A stretch of DNA of 64,000 nucleotides from Odoribacter splanchnicus DSM 20712 (lineage in GTDB: Bacteria; Bacteroidota; Bacteroidia; Bacteroidales; Marinifilaceae). The translations under genes and the position numbers were made by a program. How positions within the stretch are numbered: the stretch's first letter is position 1; every line of letters begins with the position of its first letter. Positions 25,392 through 35,488 of this stretch are shown here, in pieces. The notes beneath the pieces were generated by a model. The model had not been told where the DNA came from, ran no database searches, and was given only the letters and a program-made list of their open reading frames with translations. The stretch spans positions 806,001 through 870,000 of the forward strand of contig NC_015160.1 in NCBI RefSeq assembly GCF_000190535.1, written 5' to 3'.

Positions 25392-27521
25392 TTAAATTTT
25401 AAAAGTAACAGAAGCACCGAAGCGGGCAGGGGCTCCGGATTGTCCCATATCGTTATAGATCGGTAATTTTTGACCGACAGGATTGTTCAGCATATAAGTA
25501 AAGAAAGCTTTATCCAGTATGTTCTTCCCCCATATCCTAAAATCGGCGTATTTACCCGAAATAGAAAGATCCAGATTCCACAAAAAATAAGGTTTTTGTT
25601 TCAGCAGATTGGCTTCATCGAAATATTGTGTCCCGAATCCAGTCACAGTCGTTGAAGCGGCAAATGAACGAAAACAGGAAGTTTTAACCGCTTTCTGGTA
25701 AATGAAACCCGTATTGCCTGTAAACTCAGGAGCCATGACGATCCGATTGCCTTCATGGGATTTATCCAGATTGTGGTAATATTCAGCATGGCTATATCCG
25801 GCCGATAGTATATAAGTGAGATTAGGCAAAAATTCCCAGCGCAAATCCATTTCACCTCCCAGACTATGAGCATCACCGGCATTCTTTATGCCAGGTCCCA
25901 TCATTCCCATGACGAAGATCTGCTGGTCTTTCCAATCGATGTAGAACAGAGCAGCATTCAGATTGAATTTATAATCGGAACTGAAATATTTCATACCGAT
26001 CTCATAATTCCAAAGTTTCTCTTCATCATAGCGGAGATCGACCACCTGTGAGCTCATCTCATTGACGATAATGTTGTAGCCCCCGGCTTTATAGCCTTTA
26101 GAAACACTCAAATATAAAGACAGGTTATCGTTCCATCTCTGTAAAAGTGAAAACTTGGGTAACCAGGTTTTAAAACCTTTATCTTCCTTCGAATCGTGGT
26201 AACTTGTATATTGTTGTTGTCCACTGAACAACAAACTATCCCGGTAGTTCAATTCCGATTTTTCGTAATCATACCGCAAACCTGCCGTCAGGGACATACC
26301 CGGCCATATTTCCTTTAGGGTTACCTGACCGTATCCGGCTATTCCCCAGGTTACCGTATTATTATGGTACTTAGCGTTATCCAAAGCCATGGGCAATAAA
26401 TAAGCCTTGTCTTCCCCAAAGGTCGCCAGATAACGATTCGTCAGATCTTTATAAAAACCGAAAGCCCCGGCAGTCCAATCGACATGCCGGTTTTCATTCG
26501 ACTGGATATTGAACTCCTGAGTCAGTAAGTTCTGCCTGGATTTTTTACCGTTATCGAATACATCCAGATAAGTAAAATCTGCATCGAGCATCTGTCTGTC
26601 CTGCGTCCGGGAATAAGAAGTGACCGTATTAAAAGCAAGTCTTTGCCATTTCTTTTTCAAATTCAGATAGGAAGAAAGCAGGTCGCGCTTATAAGAAGAA
26701 GGTATATTGTAATTTACCGTATAGCGATGTACTTTCAACGAATCGATCGCAGCATAGGCATAACCTCCGTCGAAGGAATGGTTGAAGTTTATACCGAAGC
26801 CAATTTTCCAGTTATTTTTCGTAAATACATTCCCCTGATAACGAATATTATAGGAGTCCGAAGGATTGGATTTCCGGTCTTGTTCATAGTGATTTTTGAA
26901 ATAGCCTTCAGACTTATTGTACGAGAAAGACAATTTATTATATAAACGTTTCCAGGGAAGGTTCAGGACTAAATTATAATTTTGTGACCGGTAACTGGAA
27001 TATCCTATTTTTACCTGTGCAGCGAATACATCCGACGGGGGATTGGTGTTTATATTGATCAAACCGTTGATACTATTACGCCCGTACAAGGTCGTTTGAG
27101 GTCCGCGCAGCACTTCGATTTGCCGGATGTCGTATAAATCGAAGACAAAGGCGTTCTTATCGAATACGGGTACACCGTCTACATAAAGTCCGACAGGTGG
27201 GGTACCCGAAACAGTACCGATACCGCGGATATAGAGGGGAGTTGATAATTTTAACCCTCCTTCCTGCATATAAAAATTAGGAACTATTCCGGAAATATTC
27301 CGTAAATCCGGATTGTTCTCTCCGGGAATAGAACGGGGGGTAATGACCGTTAAAGCGGTCGGAATATCACCTGGATTCAGTTCTCTCTTTTCGGCGGTAA
27401 CGACTACTTCTTGTAATTCTCTTACTATATTGTAGGTGGAATCCGTCGATAAAACGGACATTTGTTGCGCAGAAAGTCCACTATATAGTAATACACCAAT
27501 AATGCAAAAAATAAAACGCAT
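25392..27521 (-). CDS. TonB-dependent outer membrane receptor (siderophore or metal-complex type)
   Basis: The 709-residue protein has a signal peptide (to about residue 19), a TonB box-like LQEVVVTAEKR near 37-47, and a plug domain with LYIRGIG, YVDGVPVF and IEVLRGPQTTLYGRNSINGLINI. A 22-strand-type barrel follows, ending in VTFKI. It lacks the SusC N-terminal carboxypeptidase-like extension, so it is a classic receptor. It is located between a PerR-type regulator and sodB, and metal or iron-complex uptake is plausible but inferred. It is preceded by a small membrane protein gene and followed by a lipoprotein gene. Confidence 0.9.
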   Translation of the reverse strand: MRFIFCIIGVLLYSGLSAQQMSVLSTDSTYNIVRELQEVVVTAEKRELNPGDIPTALTVITPRSIPGENNPDLRNISGIVPNFYMQEGGLKLSTPLYIRGIGTVSGTPPVGLYVDGVPVFDKNAFVFDLYDIRQIEVLRGPQTTLYGRNSINGLININTNPPSDVFAAQVKIGYSSYRSQNYNLVLNLPWKRLYNKLSFSYNKSEGYFKNHYEQDRKSNPSDSYNIRYQGNVFTKNNWKIGFGINFNHSFDGGYAYAAIDSLKVHRYTVNYNIPSSYKRDLLSSYLNLKKKWQRLAFNTVTSYSRTQDRQMLDADFTYLDVFDNGKKSRQNLLTQEFNIQSNENRHVDWTAGAFGFYKDLTNRYLATFGEDKAYLLPMALDNAKYHNNTVTWGIAGYGQVTLKEIWPGMSLTAGLRYDYEKSELNYRDSLLFSGQQQYTSYHDSKEDKGFKTWLPKFSLLQRWNDNLSLYLSVSKGYKAGGYNIIVNEMSSQVVDLRYDEEKLWNYEIGMKYFSSDYKFNLNAALFYIDWKDQQIFVMGMMGPGIKNAGDAHSLGGEMDLRWEFLPNLTYILSAGYSHAEYYHNLDKSHEGNRIVMAPEFTGNTGFIYQKAVKTSCFRSFAASTTVTGFGTQYFDEANLLKQKPYFLWNLDLSISGKYADFRIWGKNILDKAFFTYMLNNPVGQKLPIYNDMGQSGAPARFGASVTFKI

Positions 27522-27582
27522 ATTGAATTTTTTTTAATTAAAAAACGATGTTGGTAAAATTCGGGCAGCCGAATAAATAAGT

Positions 27583-27906
27583 TTAAACAGTTGCAGGAGG
27601 TGCCCGTAAAAGCAGGTGGGTAAGGGCAGGAGAGAGGTAAAAAACGGATTGAAATAACGGAAGATCCGGCTTGCAGTCACAGAATACCTCTGCCTTGGAA
27701 TAAGTTTCTTGTTCTTGTTTTTCAACCTGATAAAAGTAAGCCTTTTCAAAAGAAGATGTTCCGGTTTGTTGATACACAACAGCTTCCGGGAGTATTGGAT
27801 CGACTTCCGGACTACCTGCAGCGCCTCTGAAATAAAAACACACGATCAAAAAGGCCGGAACCAGCAGGTAAATAAATAGGTGTGCTGACATTCCCAGAAA
27901 AAACAT
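27583..27906 (-). CDS. Small membrane-anchored protein upstream of the TonB receptor
   Basis: The 107-residue protein has one hydrophobic segment (about residues 6-26), a Cys pair FCDC and a conserved-looking end LLLRAPPATV. It resembles in design the small proteins with a cysteine cluster and a C-terminal PP motif that precede metal-related TonB receptors in other Bacteroidota, but this is only an impression. It starts 62 bp before the receptor gene, so co-transcription is likely. The coding status is probable, not certain. Confidence 0.55.
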   Translation of the reverse strand: MFFLGMSAHLFIYLLVPAFLIVCFYFRGAAGSPEVDPILPEAVVYQQTGTSSFEKAYFYQVEKQEQETYSKAEVFCDCKPDLPLFQSVFYLSPALTHLLLRAPPATV

Positions 27907-27984
27907 GTTACAAAACTACAAATAAAATGGAAGGATAGAGTAAAAATAGCAGATTAATTTTTTCCTCTAAAAAACATTGAAATT

Positions 27985-28014
27985 TTTGTTTTTTACTAAA
28001 AAGTTGTAATTTTG
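27985..28014 (+). promoter_or_regulatory. Promoter of the perR-rubrerythrin operon
   Basis: TTTG at 27985-27988 and TAATTTTG at 28007-28014, 18 bases apart, fit the Bacteroidetes TTTG/TAnnTTTG consensus. The predicted transcript start is near 28020, just before the PerR palindrome. Confidence 0.65.
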
Positions 28015-28028
28015 TATTCGTTATAAAT

Positions 28029-28043
28029 TTGTAATGATTACAA
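28029..28043. promoter_or_regulatory. Predicted PerR operator (TTGTAATGATTACAA)
   Basis: This is a perfect 7-1-7 palindrome directly upstream of the perR start codon. It differs from the B. subtilis Per box (TTATAATNATTATAA) at one symmetric position per half. Its place between the predicted transcript start and the ATG suits autorepression. It lies 122 bp from the start of the divergent TonB receptor operon and might also affect it. Confidence 0.7.
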
Positions 28044-28050
28044 TTTAACA

Positions 28051-28476
28051 ATGAATACAAATATCAATGCACGGGATTATTTGGAAAAGTGTGGGATTAA
28101 ACCTTCTTTGCAACGGATAGCTATTGTAGAATATCTGATGGAAAACCGTATTCATCCTACTGCCGACGATATATATCATGCATTGTGTATCCAAGTACCT
28201 ACTTTGTCTAAAACGACGGTATACAATACGATGCGTCTGTTTGCCGAGCAAGGAGCGGTACTTCCACTGGTTATCGACGATAAAAATGTTCGGTTCGACA
28301 TCGATACTTCCTGTCATGCTCATTTCCAGTGTTGTGCGTGTAATCGGGTGTTCGATATTCCGGTTGAAAAAATAGGATTATTAAATACCAAACAGATCGG
28401 GGATTTGTATGTCACGGAAACCCATCTTTATTATAAAGGATATTGTAAAGCTTGTAGAAATAAAACGGCAGGGTAG
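28051..28476 (+). CDS. perR: PerR-type Fur family transcriptional regulator
   Basis: The 141-residue protein has a winged-helix domain (residues 15-80, SLQRIAIVEYL and TTVYNTMRLF). It has two structural CxxC zinc pairs, Cys94/Cys97 and Cys132/Cys135. The regulatory site has His35, Asp83 or Asp85, His89, His91 and Asp102. Asp102 lies five residues after the first CxxC, where PerR has Asp104 and Fur has Glu; this favours a peroxide sensor. The gene heads a likely two-gene operon with rubrerythrin (41-bp gap) and carries a perfect palindrome at its own promoter. It would repress oxidative-stress genes until peroxide oxidises the iron-bound His. Confidence 0.88.
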   Translation: MNTNINARDYLEKCGIKPSLQRIAIVEYLMENRIHPTADDIYHALCIQVPTLSKTTVYNTMRLFAEQGAVLPLVIDDKNVRFDIDTSCHAHFQCCACNRVFDIPVEKIGLLNTKQIGDLYVTETHLYYKGYCKACRNKTAG

Positions 28477-28517
28477 TAACCCCTTTAAATTATATTAATC
28501 AATAAAATCAAGACGTT

Positions 28518-29069
28518 ATGAAAAAGTTTATCTGTACGGTATGTGGTTATGTTTATGAAGGTGAAGAAGCTCCTGAATTCTGTCCTCAGTGTAAAGTTCC
28601 AAGAAGTAAATTCAAAGAATTGGTTGAAACCGAAGGTGCTTTAACTTTTGCAGACGAACATGTGATCGGTGTAGCTAAAGGAGTAGATGCTGAAGTTTTA
28701 GAAGGACTGAAAGCTCATTTCACTGGAGAATGTACCGAAGTAGGGATGTATTTGGCTATGAGTCGTCAGGCAGACCGGGAAGGTTATCCGGAAGTGGCGG
28801 AAGCTTTCAAGCGTTATGCCTGGGAAGAAGCAGAACATGCAGCTAAATTTTGTGAGTTGCTCGGCGAATGTGTCTGGGATACCGAGACCAACCTGAAAAA
28901 AAGAATGGAAGCTGAAGCCGGTGCTTGTGAAGACAAGAAGAGAATCGCTACGCTGGCTAAAAAACTCAACCTGGATGCTATCCACGATACCGTTCATGAA
29001 ATGTGTAAAGACGAAGCCCGTCATGGAAAAGGGTTTGAAGGTCTGTACAACAGATATTTCAAAAAATAA
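28518..29069 (+). CDS. Reverse-order rubrerythrin (rubredoxin domain first)
   Basis: The 183-residue protein has an N-terminal rubredoxin domain (Cys6, Cys9, Cys22, Cys25), then a ferritin-like di-iron domain with [17 protein letters not shown] and DEARHG. Classical rubrerythrins have the rubredoxin domain at the C-terminus, so this is the reverse rubrerythrin arrangement known from clostridia. It reduces hydrogen peroxide and oxygen in anaerobes. It is 41 bp downstream of perR and presumably in its regulon. A GC-rich hairpin follows the stop. Confidence 0.93.
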   Translation: MKKFICTVCGYVYEGEEAPEFCPQCKVPRSKFKELVETEGALTFADEHVIGVAKGVDAEVLEGLKAHFTGECTEVGMYLAMSRQADREGYPEVAEAFKRYAWEEAEHAAKFCELLGECVWDTETNLKKRMEAEAGACEDKKRIATLAKKLNLDAIHDTVHEMCKDEARHGKGFEGLYNRYFKK

Positions 29070-29075
29070 TCCCAC

Positions 29076-29104
29076 ATCCCGCGGGTAAGCTTTACCTGCG
29101 GGAT
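29076..29104 (+). terminator. GC-rich hairpin after rubrerythrin
   Basis: ATCCCGCGGGTA and TACCTGCGGGAT form a 12-base stem with one G-T wobble pair. There is no clear T-run, so it may be a terminator or an mRNA-stabilising hairpin. Confidence 0.55.
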
Positions 29105-29160
29105 ATAAAACTCTGACGGGCCTTGCATCGTATGATTTAGAAACATTAAATCGAAATAGG

Positions 29161-29907
29161 ATGAAAAGGATCGTTTTATTACGCCACGGAGAAAGTCTGT
29201 GGAATCAGGAAAATAAATTTACCGGCTGGACGGATGTCGATTTATCTCCCAAAGGGATTCAAGAAGCCATCAAAGCCGGAGATTTACTGAAAGAAAAGGG
29301 ATTTGTATTCGACAAAGCCTATACTTCTTATCTGAAAAGAGCCATTAAAACACAGAATTATGTACTCGACCGTTTAGACCAGGATTGGATTCCGGTAGAG
29401 AAAAACTGGCGGCTGAACGAAAAACATTACGGGGCTCTGCAAGGACTCAATAAAAGTACGACTGCTGCCCGATACGGTGACGAACAAGTATTGATCTGGC
29501 GGCGAAGTTATGATATTCCGGCCCCGGCTTTATCACCGGAAGATCCACGGAATCCCCGATTCGATCCCAGATATAAAGATGTACCGCCAGCCTTATTGCC
29601 TGAAACAGAATCTTTGAAAGATACTGTCGAACGTATCTTACCTTATTGGAAAGAAGAAATATTTCCTTCATTGACACATATCGATCAAATTTTGGTTACT
29701 GCGCACGGAAACAGCTTGAGAGGAATCATTAAATACCTGAAAAATATTTCCGATGAAGATATCGTCGGTTTGAACCTTCCTACAGCCGTACCTTATGTTT
29801 TTGATTTCGACAATGACCTTCGCCTGATCAACGACTATTTTCTGGGAGATCCCGAAGAAATTAAGAAATTGATGGAAGCAGTAGCCAAACAAGGACAAAA
29901 AAAGTGA
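29161..29907 (+). CDS. gpmA: 2,3-bisphosphoglycerate-dependent phosphoglycerate mutase
   Basis: The 248-residue protein has the RHGES motif (residues 8-12, catalytic His9). The [27 protein letters not shown] and [10 protein letters not shown] blocks are characteristic of GpmA. It interconverts 3- and 2-phosphoglycerate in glycolysis. It is monocistronic and convergent with the class I aldolase gene. Confidence 0.96.
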   Translation: MKRIVLLRHGESLWNQENKFTGWTDVDLSPKGIQEAIKAGDLLKEKGFVFDKAYTSYLKRAIKTQNYVLDRLDQDWIPVEKNWRLNEKHYGALQGLNKSTTAARYGDEQVLIWRRSYDIPAPALSPEDPRNPRFDPRYKDVPPALLPETESLKDTVERILPYWKEEIFPSLTHIDQILVTAHGNSLRGIIKYLKNISDEDIVGLNLPTAVPYVFDFDNDLRLINDYFLGDPEEIKKLMEAVAKQGQKK

Positions 29908-29930
29908 ATCTTTTTTGTTTAAAGTTCCTC

Positions 29931-30018
29931 AATTCCCTGGACCCTATAGACGTGTCTCTACGGTCGCTGGTGTGACCGATCGGAAATAAAGTGCCAGTCC
30001 TGTAGGATCCAAGGAATT
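29931..30018. repeat. Long imperfect inverted repeat between gpmA and fbaB
   Basis: The arms 29931-29951 and 29997-30018 pair over about 21 bases with four substitutions, all transitions, and one bulge. An inner five-base stem (CGGTC/GACCG) lies in the loop. Three of the substitutions would be G-U pairs in the minus-strand RNA. It may terminate the fbaB transcript or be a structured RNA. Confidence 0.55.
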
Positions 30019-30049
30019 TATAAATTGAAAATCTGTCCATTTCTAATAT

Positions 30050-31111
30050 TTAAGCCAGTTTAATATGGGAATCCAGATAGACATCCTGTATGGCATGTAA
30101 TAATTGAACTCCTTCAGCCATTGGTTTTTGGAAGGCTTTTCGGCCTGAAATCAAGCCCATACCGCCGGCTCTTTTATTGACTACAGCGGTGATGACAGCT
30201 TCTTTTAAGTCACTTTCCCCGTGGGATTCCCCGCCCGAATTGATCAGGCCGATACGTCCCATATAACAATTAGCCACTTGATAGCGGCATAGATCGATCG
30301 GATGTTCGGAGGTTAATTCAGTGTACATCCGTTGATCGGATTTAGAATAATTCAAGGCAGAAAAACCACCGTTGTTCTCGGGAAGTTTCTGTTTTATGAT
30401 ATCTGCTTCTATACTCACGCCCAGATGATTTGCCTGCCCGGTCAGATCGGCTGCAACATGATAATCCTTACCGAATTTTTTGAATGCCGGATTCCGCAGA
30501 TAACACCATAAAATGGTAAACATACCTAATTCATGCGCCTGACCGAATATTTTCGCAATTTCGACCAGTTGTCTGCGACTTTCCGGTGAACCGAAATAAA
30601 TAGTCGCACCGATTCCGATGGCTCCCATATCCCAGGCTTCTTTGACCTGACCGAATAAAATCTGGTCGTATGAATTGGGATAACTAAGAAGTTCGTTGTG
30701 ATTGATTTTTACTACAAACGGTATTTTATGGGCATACTTCCGGGCGACACTCCCCAAAACTCCGAAAGTAGAAACAACGGCATTACATCCTCCTTCAATA
30801 GCTAGTTTAACGATGTTTTCCGGATCGAAATACAGCGGATTAGGAGCGAAAGAAGCCCCTGCCGTGTGTTCGACCCCCTGATCTACCGGCAAAATGGATA
30901 CATATCCGGTATTGGCCAATCTTCCCTGCATCAACAATCTCCGCATATTATTCAGGGTCGGGAGATTCCGGTCGCTATTCATCCAAACCTTTTCAATAAC
31001 ATCAGGCCCTGGAGTGTAGAGAAGTGATTTGTCGATCGTTTTACAAGAATGTCCTAAATAATATTCTTGCTTATCGCCAAGAATCTGGGCGATTCTGATA
31101 GATTTTTCCAT
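30050..31111 (-). CDS. fbaB: Class I fructose-bisphosphate aldolase (archaeal/FbaB type)
   Basis: The 353-residue protein resembles the DhnA/FbaB class I aldolases. It has [19 protein letters not shown] near residue 100, [10 protein letters not shown], and a C-terminal [18 protein letters not shown] segment. The enzyme splits fructose-1,6-bisphosphate through a Schiff base without metal. It is convergent with gpmA, another glycolytic gene. No frame problems are visible. Confidence 0.93.
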   Translation of the reverse strand: MEKSIRIAQILGDKQEYYLGHSCKTIDKSLLYTPGPDVIEKVWMNSDRNLPTLNNMRRLLMQGRLANTGYVSILPVDQGVEHTAGASFAPNPLYFDPENIVKLAIEGGCNAVVSTFGVLGSVARKYAHKIPFVVKINHNELLSYPNSYDQILFGQVKEAWDMGAIGIGATIYFGSPESRRQLVEIAKIFGQAHELGMFTILWCYLRNPAFKKFGKDYHVAADLTGQANHLGVSIEADIIKQKLPENNGGFSALNYSKSDQRMYTELTSEHPIDLCRYQVANCYMGRIGLINSGGESHGESDLKEAVITAVVNKRAGGMGLISGRKAFQKPMAEGVQLLHAIQDVYLDSHIKLA

Positions 31112-31168
31112 AAACGAAATATTTTAGTTCATATTCGGTTTACGGTATTTTTTGCAGGTTGTTTCCGG

Positions 31169-31888
31169 TCAGCGGGTTTTAATTCCGGCAGAAGCATAGA
31201 TCAGAAAGATCGCCGGCCGTTTATTGATATCCGGTTTCTGTTTCTTCCAATCCTGAATAGACATTGTTCTGATATATTCATTTTCAGTAGTAATATCACA
31301 AGCTATCGAAAGTAAAGTTTGAGGATGTAATACTTGAAGCATTTCTTCAAAAAGCTTCAGATTCCGGTAAGGGGTTTCGATAAAAATCTGGGTTCGGTTT
31401 TCAGCTTGTGACTGGCGTTCAAAATTTTTTAAGGCTTTATTTCTTTCGGGGCTCTTTACGGGCAGATAACCGTTAAATGAAAAATGCTGGCCGTTACAGC
31501 CCGAAGCGATTAAAGCCAACAAAATCGACGATGGACCGACCAGCGGCACAACTTGAATCGCTTTCCGATGGGCTAAAGCGACCAATTCTGCTCCGGGATC
31601 TGCGATTCCCGGACAACCGGCCTCTGAAATAATACCGACATCCTCTTTCTCCAGGTAAGGCAAACAAGCTTCGACTGCTTTGCGATCCGAATGTTCGTTT
31701 AATTCCAAAAAAGTCAATTCCTCCAAAACAATCGATTTATCGATCTGTTTCAAGAAACGACGGGTATTTTTGGGGTTTTCGCTGGCGAATATTTTTATAT
31801 TTTTAATGCGGGCGATCACTTCGGAAGGTAACACCCCATGGATATTTGAATCTCCCAACGTATTGGGAATCAGAAATAATTTTCCCAT
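31169..31888 (-). CDS. RsmI-like SAM-dependent methyltransferase (tetrapyrrole methylase fold)
   Basis: The 239-residue protein has the tetrapyrrole-methylase fold. Motifs include EAGCPGIADPGAELV, VPLVGPSSILLALIASG and QIFIETPYRN, as in RsmI, which 2'-O-methylates C1402 of 16S rRNA. Bacteroidota carry this shorter, divergent paralogue alongside or instead of canonical RsmI, so the exact target is uncertain. It is 57 bp upstream of fbaB on the same strand and may be co-transcribed. Confidence 0.85.
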   Translation of the reverse strand: MGKLFLIPNTLGDSNIHGVLPSEVIARIKNIKIFASENPKNTRRFLKQIDKSIVLEELTFLELNEHSDRKAVEACLPYLEKEDVGIISEAGCPGIADPGAELVALAHRKAIQVVPLVGPSSILLALIASGCNGQHFSFNGYLPVKSPERNKALKNFERQSQAENRTQIFIETPYRNLKLFEEMLQVLHPQTLLSIACDITTENEYIRTMSIQDWKKQKPDINKRPAIFLIYASAGIKTR

Positions 31889-31964
31889 ATTAAAATTCAG
31901 AAATCGATAGACATTTTAGGAATTAAAATCTGTTCAAAGGTAACACCAATTTTGTAATATATGT

Positions 31965-31972
31965 TATCTTTG
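31965..31972 (+). promoter_or_regulatory. Bacteroidetes -7 element (TATCTTTG) of the MBL-fold gene
   Basis: TATCTTTG matches TAnnTTTG exactly and lies 20 bases before the start codon of the metallo-hydrolase gene. No good -33 element is seen at the usual distance. Confidence 0.5.
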
Positions 31973-31992
31973 TGGAGACAATTTAAGACTGT

Positions 31993-32784
31993 ATGAAATT
32001 AACTATTCTGGGAAGTGGAACATCACAGGGTATTCCCGTGATTGCTTGTGATTGTCCGGTATGCCGTTCAGCCGATCCACATGATAAACGGCTGAGAGCT
32101 TCTGCCATGCTGGATATAAAAGGAAAGAAAATTATTATAGATGCAGGACCCGATTTCCGGTATCAAATGCTCCGGAGTCAGGTGAAAGACCTGCGGGCGA
32201 TATTACTGACCCATGGCCATAAAGACCATATCGGTGGCTTGGATGATGTGCGGGCTTTCAATTGGGTGAAACAAGGAGCTGTCGACGTATACGGTAACGA
32301 GGGAACCCGGGAAGTTGTATACAAAGATTTCTCTTATGCCTTCGCAGCTTTCCGTTATCCCGGTGTGCCTGAAATCAACTATCATGTGATCGACGACCGG
32401 CCTTTTTACATAGATGATATTCAAGTGGTTCCTATTCCGGTTTTGCATTATAAAATGCCCGTACTGGGATTTCGGATCGGTAATTTTGCTTATATCACCG
32501 ATGCAAAAACAATCCCGGCCTCTTCCATGGAACGGCTGAAGGGGGTAGAATATCTGGTAATAAATGCACTTCGCAAGGAATTGCATATGTCTCACTTCAA
32601 TTTAGAAGAAGCACTTACCATGATAGCCCGTATCCAGCCTAAAAGTGCTTTTTTGACCCATATCGGTCATCAAATGGGACTTTCGGCAGAGGTATCGAAA
32701 GAGTTGCCTGTTCAGGTAAAATTAGCATACGATACCCTGGAAATTGAAATTCCTGATCGGGAGATTTTCGAAAATCGATCGTAA
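31993..32784 (+). CDS. PhnP-like MBL-fold metallo-hydrolase
   Basis: The 263-residue protein has the metallo-beta-lactamase motif HGHKDH (residues 74-79) and later HIGH. It also has a Cys19-x-Cys21-xx-Cys24 cluster (ACDCPVC), like the structural zinc site of PhnP phosphodiesterase. It probably hydrolyses a small cyclic phosphate or phosphodiester. No phosphonate genes are nearby, so a PhnP pathway role is not implied. It stands alone upstream of gyrA. Confidence 0.85.
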   Translation: MKLTILGSGTSQGIPVIACDCPVCRSADPHDKRLRASAMLDIKGKKIIIDAGPDFRYQMLRSQVKDLRAILLTHGHKDHIGGLDDVRAFNWVKQGAVDVYGNEGTREVVYKDFSYAFAAFRYPGVPEINYHVIDDRPFYIDDIQVVPIPVLHYKMPVLGFRIGNFAYITDAKTIPASSMERLKGVEYLVINALRKELHMSHFNLEEALTMIARIQPKSAFLTHIGHQMGLSAEVSKELPVQVKLAYDTLEIEIPDREIFENRS

Positions 32785-32823
32785 AAAGAAGAGGTAAATT
32801 TCTTTTATAATGTCTGAATTTAT

Positions 32824-32831
32824 TACATTTG
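32824..32831 (+). promoter_or_regulatory. Bacteroidetes -7 element (TACATTTG) of gyrA
   Basis: TACATTTG matches TAnnTTTG and would give a leader of about 70 bases before the gyrA ATG. Confidence 0.45.
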
Positions 32832-32908
32832 TGTGATTTTTACAGAATTAGGGAAAAACAGTGTGGTTTTCCCTTTTATTTCTTTGATTAACAGTAATTT
32901 AAATATAG

Positions 32909-35431
32909 ATGGAAAACGGCGGAGAAAAAATTATTAAAATCAACATTGAAGAGGAAATGAAATCATCTTACATTGACTATTCAATGTCGGTGATTGTTTC
33001 GCGGGCTTTACCAGATGTACGTGATGGTCTGAAACCCGTTCATAGACGAGTCTTGTTCGGTATGGATGAATTGGGATTGACCTCGGGTAAACCATACAAG
33101 AAGTCAGCTAGAATTGTAGGAGAGGTGTTGGGTAAGTATCATCCTCACGGCGATAGTTCCGTGTACATGGCTATGGTCCGGATGGCACAGGAATGGTCAT
33201 TGCGCTATCCGTTGGTGGACGGTCAGGGAAACTTCGGCTCGGTAGACGGGGATAGTCCTGCTGCAATGCGTTATACGGAAGCACGTATGGCGAAAATTAC
33301 TGAAGATATGTTGGTTGATATCGACAAGGATACCGTCGATATGATGGATAACTTCGACGGTTCGTTGAAAGAACCGACAGTTCTTCCGACCCGTATACCT
33401 TATTTATTAGTGAACGGAGCCTCGGGGATTGCCGTCGGTATGGCTACCAATATGCCGCCTCACAACATCAAAGACGCTATAGATGCTATTTGTGCTTATA
33501 TCGATAATAACGATATCGACATCGAAGAGCTGATCAAAATTATTAAAGCTCCGGATTTTCCTACCGGTGGAACGATCTACGGATACAGTGGAGTACGTGA
33601 ATCCTATCTGACCGGGAGGGGACGTGTCGTCATTCGTCCGAAAACTTCGGTAGAGGTGATGCCGAACGGTAGGGAAAAGTTGATCGTTCACGAAATCCCC
33701 TATATGGTCAACAAAGCCGAGTTGATTTCCCGGATTGCCGACCTGATCAACGAAAAGAAAATCGACGGTATCTCGAATATCAATGACGAATCCGACCGGG
33801 AAGGAATGCGTATCGTTATCGATATCAAGAAAGATGCGATTTCGAATGTGGTATTGAATACTTTATTGAAGCATACCGCCCTCCAGTCTTCTTTCGGAGT
33901 AAATAACGTCGCTTTGGTTCACGGACGTCCGAGATTACTTAATCTGAAAGATATCATCCGTTACTTCGTAGAACACCGGCACGATGTGGTCGTTCGTCGT
34001 ACTCAATTCGAATTGAGAAAAGCGGAAGAACGGGCACATATCCTGGAAGGTCTGATCATTGCTTCCGACCACATCGATGAAGTGATTCGTTTGATCCGGG
34101 CTTCAAAAACGCCTCAGGACGCTCAGGCTGCCTTGATGGATGCGTTCAGTCTGACAGACAAACAAGCAGCAGCAATCGTCGCTATGCGTCTGGGGCAATT
34201 GACAGGGCTGGAACAAGATAAATTAAGAGCCGAATATGAAGACATCGAAAAACTGATCGCTCATTTGAACGACGTTCTGGCCCATGTCGAACTGAGAATG
34301 GAGATTATTAAGAACGAGTTGTTGGCTGTAAAAGCACAGTATGGGGACGACCGCCGGACAGATATCGTTTATGCTTCCGAAGAATTCAATCCGGAAGATT
34401 TTTATGCAGATGAAGAAATGGTGATCACGATTTCTCATATGGGTTATATTAAACGTACTCCGTTGTCCGAATATAAAGTGCAGAACCGGGGAGGAGTCGG
34501 ATCGAAAGGTTCGGCTACACGGGATGAAGACTTCCTGGAACATATGATTATGGCCACCATGCACAATACCATGCTTTTCTTTACAGAAAAGGGAAAATGT
34601 TTCTGGCTGAAAGTATACGAAATACCCGAAGGTACGAAACAATCCAAAGGACGGGCAATCCAGAATCTATTGAATATAGAACCGGACGATAAAGTGAAAG
34701 CTTATATCAATCTGCTGGATTTAAAAGATTATGACTATATCAACAGCAATTATATCGTATTGTGTACCAAAAAAGGTATCATTAAGAAAACAACACTGGA
34801 GGCTTATTCACGTCCCCGTCAGAATGGAGTGAATGCCATTACCATCAAAGAGGGCGACCAGTTGCTGGAAGCTAAGCTGACCAATGGAGAGAATGACATC
34901 ATGATTGCCGTAAAATCCGGTAAAGCCATTCGTTTTCCCGAGTCTAAGGTGCGGCCGATGGGACGTACCGCTTCGGGAGTCAGAGGAATCTGGATGGACG
35001 ACGACGACGAAGCGATCGGTATGGTTTGTGTCGAGCCTAATAATGCCAATATTCTGGTTGTATCCGAAAATGGCTTCGGCAAACGCTCGGCGATCGAAGA
35101 TTATCGGATCACCAATCGGGGCGGTAAAGGGGTCAAGACTATCAATATGACTGAAAAAACAGGTAATCTGATTGCGTTGATCGATGTAACGGATGAAGAT
35201 AACCTGATGATTATCAATCGCTCGGGATTGACTATCCGGCTTGAAGTTTCTTCTTTGCGAGTGATGGGACGGAATACCCAGGGAGTGAAACTGATCAACT
35301 TAAGAAATGAGGATTCGATTGCTGCCGTAGCGAAAGTTTCTGCCGCGAAAGAGGAAGAGAATAGTGAGGTAGTTGCCGAGGAAGAAAGGGGAGAAGCAGA
35401 GCCGAACGGACAGTCTGAAGAAAATGTGTAA
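32909..35431 (+). CDS. gyrA: DNA gyrase subunit A
   Basis: The 840-residue protein aligns with GyrA without gaps at the start, so numbering matches E. coli in the breakage domain. Catalytic Tyr122 is in [10 protein letters not shown]. The quinolone region reads [10 protein letters not shown] (79-87), with the sensitive-type Ser83 and Met instead of Asp at 87, as is usual for the group at a variable site. The six-bladed C-terminal propeller starts near 510, with a GyrA-box variant NRGGVGSKG. The acidic tail after residue 810 is rich in Glu. The enzyme supercoils DNA together with GyrB, encoded elsewhere. Confidence 0.97.
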   Translation: MENGGEKIIKINIEEEMKSSYIDYSMSVIVSRALPDVRDGLKPVHRRVLFGMDELGLTSGKPYKKSARIVGEVLGKYHPHGDSSVYMAMVRMAQEWSLRYPLVDGQGNFGSVDGDSPAAMRYTEARMAKITEDMLVDIDKDTVDMMDNFDGSLKEPTVLPTRIPYLLVNGASGIAVGMATNMPPHNIKDAIDAICAYIDNNDIDIEELIKIIKAPDFPTGGTIYGYSGVRESYLTGRGRVVIRPKTSVEVMPNGREKLIVHEIPYMVNKAELISRIADLINEKKIDGISNINDESDREGMRIVIDIKKDAISNVVLNTLLKHTALQSSFGVNNVALVHGRPRLLNLKDIIRYFVEHRHDVVVRRTQFELRKAEERAHILEGLIIASDHIDEVIRLIRASKTPQDAQAALMDAFSLTDKQAAAIVAMRLGQLTGLEQDKLRAEYEDIEKLIAHLNDVLAHVELRMEIIKNELLAVKAQYGDDRRTDIVYASEEFNPEDFYADEEMVITISHMGYIKRTPLSEYKVQNRGGVGSKGSATRDEDFLEHMIMATMHNTMLFFTEKGKCFWLKVYEIPEGTKQSKGRAIQNLLNIEPDDKVKAYINLLDLKDYDYINSNYIVLCTKKGIIKKTTLEAYSRPRQNGVNAITIKEGDQLLEAKLTNGENDIMIAVKSGKAIRFPESKVRPMGRTASGVRGIWMDDDDEAIGMVCVEPNNANILVVSENGFGKRSAIEDYRITNRGGKGVKTINMTEKTGNLIALIDVTDEDNLMIINRSGLTIRLEVSSLRVMGRNTQGVKLINLRNEDSIAAVAKVSAAKEEENSEVVAEEERGEAEPNGQSEENV

Positions 35432-35488
35432 CCAAGATCACGTAAAATACGTGGAATAGAAACATAAATTAATGTAAAATTTATACTT

